DNA of 64,000 nt from Symbiodinium microadriaticum. Taxonomy: Eukaryota > Sar > Dinophyceae > Suessiales > Symbiodiniaceae. This document shows positions 58,826 to 64,000 of this stretch, in pieces. A model generated the notes under the pieces. It did not search any database and had not been told where the DNA came from. It saw only the letters and a list, made by a program, of their open reading frames with translations. The stretch spans positions 331,235 through 395,234 of the forward strand of contig LSRX01000330.1 of assembly GCA_001939145.1 (NCBI GenBank), in the 5' to 3' direction. The stretch's first letter is position 1; each line of letters starts with the position of its first letter. The position numbers and the translations under genes are program-made.

Positions 58826-59799
58826 GTTAAGCGCCATTGCGAGCAAGAGCTTTGAAGTTCGAATCACGAGCATCGAGCAAACTACTAAGGAATTTTCAAG
58901 CATTCATGGTTCCTCGTCCCAAACCAACACATTCGGCAAGGAACCCTCTTCGGAGGGAGCTGTTTTGCACATTGCCGGTTGTGGATCTGCAAGGCCAAGG
59001 ATCTGTGCGTTTGGATTCAGGAATCTTCAGGATGTAGGTGCCAATGCATCTCGGACCCCGATTCCAAAACCAAACTGCGGCAAGGCCCTTCCCCAAGCCA
59101 GACAGCTCTGGCTGGCCGAAATTCGTCAAGTACTTGGGGTTCCAGGAAGCTGGCACAATTTAGCTTGCAGATGGACTCAGACAGACATACAATGTTACAA
59201 CCGAAGAGGCTGTTGTAGCCTGGAGCAGGACCTGCGCCACATCAGCGAAACCTTCAGTCTAACTACGCGCTTGAGGGTCTTGTGTGCTGGAGGATCGCGG
59301 TGTCAGGATCTCGGGCCGGAAGGCTTGGGTTGATGGTGAACTGTTGACGGTTAATGTTGAGAGGCGGAAACGTCAAATATAGCCAGAGTCTAGGGATGTC
59401 TAGGGCCGAGGGGGGGGGATTGTTAGCGGTGAAGTAGCTAGAGCAATCATGAGCTGCAACTCGAATAACTGAGCTTACGTGTAGCTGAAGTTATCCGGAC
59501 AACTCGGTGAGGGTCTGCGGCCGAGGATGTCGTGTCAATTCGAGCTTCTTGCCCCAGGCATCCCGGGCCCAATCACAAGAGCACGCTTTTGGCAAAAGGC
59601 GAAGAGGCGAAGTAGATCGGAGGGCATGATCTTCAGCTGTTTCAGCATGTGAGTTCGAGAGCGCGAGCAACAAGGAACCCAAGTGGAGCGTAGCGGAATG
59701 AGTCTCGCAGATAAATCTCGAAATTCCAATGGAACACCAAAACCATCTGTAAAGTCTGCTAACAGCCATAACCCAGCATAGACCCTGACATGGAAACTG

Positions 59800-59930
59800 A
59801 CCGGATAGCGCAAAGGAAGCTCTGGAAGCTCCGAAGAAGTTCTGCTAAGCGGCCGTGTTCAGCGGCCAATGTCAGGGCAGTAGCTTGGTCGCACGTCCGG
59901 TTCTGATTGGGCAGGAGCATCCACCATAAA
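59800..59930 (-). CDS. Ankyrin-motif exon
   Basis: Minus-strand peptide DQATALTLAAEHGRLAELLR then SFQSF. ATALTLAAEHGRLAELL is a clear ankyrin motif from first helix through second helix. Confidence 0.65.
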
Positions 59931-60080
59931 CTCTCAAGTTGGTGTGCGCCACATCGTTGCTGATGGGTTGGATATGCATGGCCCCATGTCGCCAAAACGC
60001 CCTTCCTTCTCCGGTCCCAAAGCACTGATACCAGTTATGCCGTCTTCGGCCTGCTTGTTGCTTGTGCTTTTTATGTTTTT

Positions 60081-60217
60081 TGCTGTTGTGGTTGCTGTTT
60101 TGCTGTTGTGGCTGTTGTTGTTGTTGCTGTTGCTGTTGTGGTGGTTGTGGCTGTGGCTGTGGCTGTGGCTGTGGCTGTGGCTGTGGCTGTGGCTGCGGCT
60201 GTTGCTGTTGCTGTTGC

Positions 60218-60248
<31 letters not shown>

Positions 60249-60253
60249 GCTTG
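60081..60253 (+). repeat. (GGCTGT)n / (TGT)n compound repeat
   Basis: A core of about nine GGCTGT units (60,148-60,200) embedded in GTTGCT and TTG repeats. It gives poly-Leu, poly-Cys and poly-Thr/Ala frames that are not genes. Confidence 0.95.
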
Positions 60254-61244
60254 TCTCATTGACCCTCCTATTCTTGCATGACAGAGGGTAGCATTTAGAT
60301 GCCCGGAGTCTTCTTCAGCAAGACAGTAAGAGGAGCTTTGTCTTTTCTCTTCCTTTCTCAGGCTCGGGGGCCCCCCTTGGCCGCAAGCCCACCCGATCGA
60401 CTTGCCATTGGGTGGGTGTGAAAATCAGGAAGTCTTAACGGCCCCATCCATGCTTCTTACATGTGAAATTCTCCCCGCATATGAGGCCAACATCAGCATC
60501 AAAGATATGGACTTCGATTTTAGTGAACCAGAGTCGGAAAGAATAAGAACCAGAAGCCAAACAATTTCCATGGACTGCACCTCTGTTTGGCTGGAAACTG
60601 GCAGGGGAGACCGACATCTCGCGTTGCAGGTATCATGGGCGTAGTCCACAAAAAATTCTGAACGGAAGCCCGGGTAAAGGATGCTGGAATCAGTCAGAGG
60701 CTCATCTCATGCCAGGCCCTAGCCCTAGGCATAACCTCTACCATCGAGACAGTCTCTAACAACTCTAACAGTTGCATGTTGATGCCTCTGGAAAAGCACA
60801 GCTGTACAAGTACTATGCGCGCACAGCTCTAGCTGGGCATTCGGCTCCGAATCGATCTCAACACATACATCTTGAACGGGACAGAACAACCATGGCCAAC
60901 CCTGGACGGGCGCACCGCATCCACGAAGGCACGGCAGGACAGCAGTGCCTTTGGACCGCACTTGAAATTTGCTGTAATGGCTGTAGCGGGCTATGGCCTG
61001 GTATGTGAGCCCCTCTTTCAGGGTTCTAGATTCAATCGAAAACCGTGGTCCTTGACGACTCAAGACCTGCGCCTTGTGAATTGTGAAGGACGCACACAAG
61101 AAAAGCCATTTGGATCCTACAAAGCTCGGGGCCTCGATCTGAATTCTAGATTTAACCTCACCGCATGTTCAACACCTTCTGTCAAGCTCAACACCGTCAA
61201 AGCTTTAAGTGTATCGTTCCACATTTGTGCACGCAAGCACCGAA

Positions 61245-61345
61245 AGTGGCATCCTTCAGCTGCCTTGGCAGGGGCAGTGTGGCCGGTGGCCGCCGCCAAG
61301 TGGAGGGCTGTCACAGCGCCCTTGAGAGCTTCAGTTCGTCACGCG
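61245..61345 (-). CDS. Ankyrin-motif exon
   Basis: Minus-strand peptide LKGAVTALHLAAATGHTAPA then KAAEG. TALHLAAATGHTA is a canonical ankyrin first helix. The overlapping plus-strand 171-codon frame is judged a shadow. Confidence 0.65.
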
Positions 61346-62128
61346 ACAGAGTACAGATGGGGTGGGGTGGGTGGGCTTGTGGTATGAGGCGTCGGGAGTG
61401 TGAGTTGCATGTGACATCGCAGGGCATCAGGAGACGCGAGAGTTTGTGACATGAGGTTCACATCATGCTCGTAGAATCCGGACGAAGCAACTACTGTAAG
61501 CATATCTTCATTTGATGCCATCTACAAATCGAGGTGCAACAGAAACACGCCATAAGATGGGGCTATGATACGATGGCAGCATATCTCGGCGAAGGCCTGT
61601 GGCATGCGGAAAATGAAAACTCATTCCCGTTCCTACGAACCCAGAGGAGCCCAACAAAAATCAATGAATCATGAGCCGGAGAATTCATGAGCCCTCAACA
61701 TCACCCTACGCTTCACTACGCTTCGTTGCCCCCTCCCCCCCCACAGTTCCGGCCGTCATCTTGGCTTCGGAGTCGGCCTCGGGCGTTGGGCAATCACGAA
61801 AACCCGTGACACGATGCAAGACAGCCAACGGCCTCAGCCTAGACCCTGGGTACGGAGGGCACTTCCCTCCAGTAAGTTCTTTTATTGACGACCATTTCCC
61901 CCACCGGCGGCTGCATCTGATGTTCCAAGCTCTCGCAAAGCTGCAAACCCAGCCTTGACACAGTTTCTTCCCGAGTGGTATGCATATCTGTCAATTCCCC
62001 TCAAGCTGAAAAAGTGTCTGGTCCTGGGGAAGAGTGCATCGGCATGGGAAATCTTTCAGGACATTTGTGTAACGTGCCTGCTGGGAAATCAGGCAGGATG
62101 TCAGTCAACTGTAAAAAAGTGGTAGTTG

Positions 62129-62626
62129 TTATATATACGTATATATATACACAGATACACGAGCACATACCTATTTCTATGTACATGTACATGATGCGAC
62201 ATGACATGCACAAAGGCTATATATTATACGATGTTAGCGTTTCCTACTTTGTGATATTATACTAGGCTGTTTTTGTAATAAACGATGTTAAAACTATGTT
62301 TATCGTATTGTTATATCTCATACTATGTTATATAAATGTATATTATATTATGTAATAGTGTGTGTATATATAAACATGTATACATATATATATATATGTA
62401 TATGTATATATATTATGGTATATAGTATTGTTTTAGACCAGACTGTATTATTAAATTGTCTAATAGTTTTTTGTTTTACTTTGTAGTCGAATAAATAATT
62501 GAAGATTGCATTATCTTACATTACAGACATTATGATATCATATTATATTCTACTACGATATTATGTCATGTTACATTATATTACATTACACCCACACACA
62601 CATATGTATGTATATATATATATATA

Positions 62627-62659
<33 letters not shown>

Positions 62660-62670
62660 CACTACTACTC
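62129..62670. repeat. AT-rich tract with (TA)n and a terminal (ACT)n
   Basis: About 500 bp of simple A/T-rich sequence with several TATATA runs, ending in about 14 ACT units (62,627-62,670). No gene. It has a different character from the 12-14.7 kb island: lower complexity, with TACA, TATG and TTATA words. Confidence 0.85.
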
Positions 62671-63415
62671 ATACTAGGGGAAAAGAGGAGGCAGACTATC
62701 CCCTGTCGCTTGGCCAGTTGTTTGCATCTGTCTGTGAACCACACCGCCCCGCCGCCGCACACACCATGGCTAATGCTACAGATAGCCAGACACCGCACTA
62801 AACGTACATCCTCTCATCATTTCTTGCCTTGCATGCTGCACCGAATCTCCTGATGGCAACCAGGTTTGCGATCCTGAGCCCAGCACGTATGCTTTCAGCA
62901 GCTGCGTCCTGAAAGTTCAACCACATGAGTACTCGCAGGCTAAGTTCCGTAATCGTAGCCCTGAACCATTTTAGAATGCTGGCAGGCTGTGAGTGCGCCG
63001 CGAGGAAAGTTTCAGGAAGGTGACCGGGGCAAGCGTGAGCTGAAACGTGGGAAGGAGGGTCTCGGGCCTTTCGATCAGGAAATTCGGAGAACTGATTCAC
63101 CACCTAGTCGTCCTAGCAACAAGCTGGTACCAATCCTGGACCAACTATGTCTTAAATCTACAAACTCTCCCACACCAGATGCCCGGCTGAGCTGTGCAGC
63201 ACCCCGTTTCGTGCATGAAGCTGTTGCTCGAGGTACTAGTATGTTGTCACGACGTTTATGAAGCTTGGTGTCCGGGTGATTCCCGCGAATCGGTGTCGAT
63301 TTCGGGTGGCTTCCGTCGATGCTGACTGCTGGTATAGCACGCAGTCAACAAGAAGCTTGCTTGCAAAGCTTGGCTACGACAATTCTGGGACTCTGGGACT
63401 TAAGCCGCACGCGAA

Positions 63416-63511
63416 TCAACCGGCAAAGCCGAGCCGCACGATCTCTTCGTGCTTGGCAGCGATGGCGATGTGGAGCGCCGTAATTCCATCTGCGGCCCTT
63501 GGGCTTGAACA
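63416..63511 (-). CDS. Ankyrin-motif exon (5' most)
   Basis: Minus-strand peptide RAADGITALHIAIAAKHEEI then VRLGFAG and a stop or splice. DGITALHIAIAAKHEEIVRL has both helices of an ankyrin repeat. It is the first ankyrin exon in transcription order within this window; the gene 5' end is likely outside it or in unrecognised exons above 63.5 kb. Confidence 0.65.
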   Translation of the reverse strand, partial: CSSPRAADGITALHIAIAAKHEEIVRLGFAG

Positions 63512-64000
63512 TACAAAGGAGAATCAGAATCCAGAGATCCAGAAGCAATCAGCGAATTCTCTCAATGCCCCACCATCCCTTTCCGGCATGTAGCTCCCCC
63601 TGCCCCAGCCACGAGACCGAACAGCAGCAAATAGAAGTAATCAGAGTTGCAGCGAGTCTACAAATAGCGCTCTTGCAAGCTTTTCCGTGCTTGCGTCGAA
63701 ACCATGAACATAACACTCAAAAAAGTTCCATACATTCCGATTCTAGGCCTTCAGGGCTGGAAGCCCGCGACTTTCCGAACTGAATTTGGCTCCTGTTTCG
63801 ACAAACTCTCAACTTCGCAAACCCCGAATCCCTGACCCGTTCGAGCGAGGAGAGGAGCAAAGGCTGTTGTGGATCTGCTTTACCTCGGATGATGACCTGG
63901 CAAGATGAAGTCGTTGCTCTTCAGACGCTTGCGACAGCTTTCAGAATCGGTTGAGGGAACCTTGTGCTAGCTTAGGACGAGCGGTACGCTGATCATCTGA

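Noticed and set aside
58584..59333. 249-codon plus-strand frame
   Set aside because: No recognisable domain, and it covers the minus-strand ankyrin exon at 58.78 kb.
60062..60291. Poly-Leu/poly-Cys/poly-Thr frames
   Set aside because: Hexanucleotide and TGT repeats only.

Overview
This window looks like dinoflagellate nuclear DNA, most likely from the Suessiales (Symbiodiniaceae or a relative). The evidence is indirect but consistent: sparse, intron-split coding on one strand, mid-GC non-coding DNA full of microsatellites and low-copy minisatellites, interstitial TTTAGGG repeats, PPR- and ankyrin-type exons, and a large non-LTR retroelement whose accessory domains (2-oxoglutarate oxygenase, ubiquitin-specific protease, paired Cys/His modules) are, from memory, characteristic of dinoflagellate retroelements. 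I see no bacterial operons, CRISPR array, rRNA or convincing tRNA.

Layout. 1-11.9 kb: no recognisable gene; a short telomere-like repeat at 4.72 kb and a (GAT)n tract at 8.87 kb. 11.9-14.7 kb: a very AT-rich island with abrupt edges and two small unrecognised ORFs, foreign in composition to the rest. 14.7-22.3 kb: no recognisable gene, one assembly gap. 22.3-30.7 kb (minus strand): a degenerate LINE-like retroelement of about 8.4 kb carrying, in transcription order, an endonuclease/exonuclease/phosphatase domain, reverse transcriptase, four Cys/His fingers, a gag/ORF1-like segment, a USP-type cysteine protease, an unassigned segment, a 2OG-Fe(II) oxygenase and a duplicated Cys-rich module. 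(AGT)n tracts lie at both ends.

30.7-38.1 kb: no recognisable gene. 38.1-40.1 kb: a compound repeat cluster (hairpin-forming blocks followed by a 72-81 bp tandem repeat). 40.3-42.6 kb (minus): exons of a PPR protein, with microsatellite-rich introns. 43.4-46.0 kb: a roughly 57 bp minisatellite, telomere-like remnants and a long (AGT)n field. 48.5-63.5 kb (minus): at least nine, probably ten, isolated ankyrin-motif exons, all on the same strand, interrupted by a 1 kb (GTGC)n tract, a decayed ORF at 57.2-57.9 kb and other repeats. This looks like one very long, intron-rich ankyrin gene or several consecutive ones.

The most interesting locus is the retroelement. It joins copy-and-paste machinery with a putative nucleic-acid-base (or protein) oxygenase and a deubiquitinase-like protease, in an order (ORF1-like segment after RT) that is permuted relative to ordinary LINEs.
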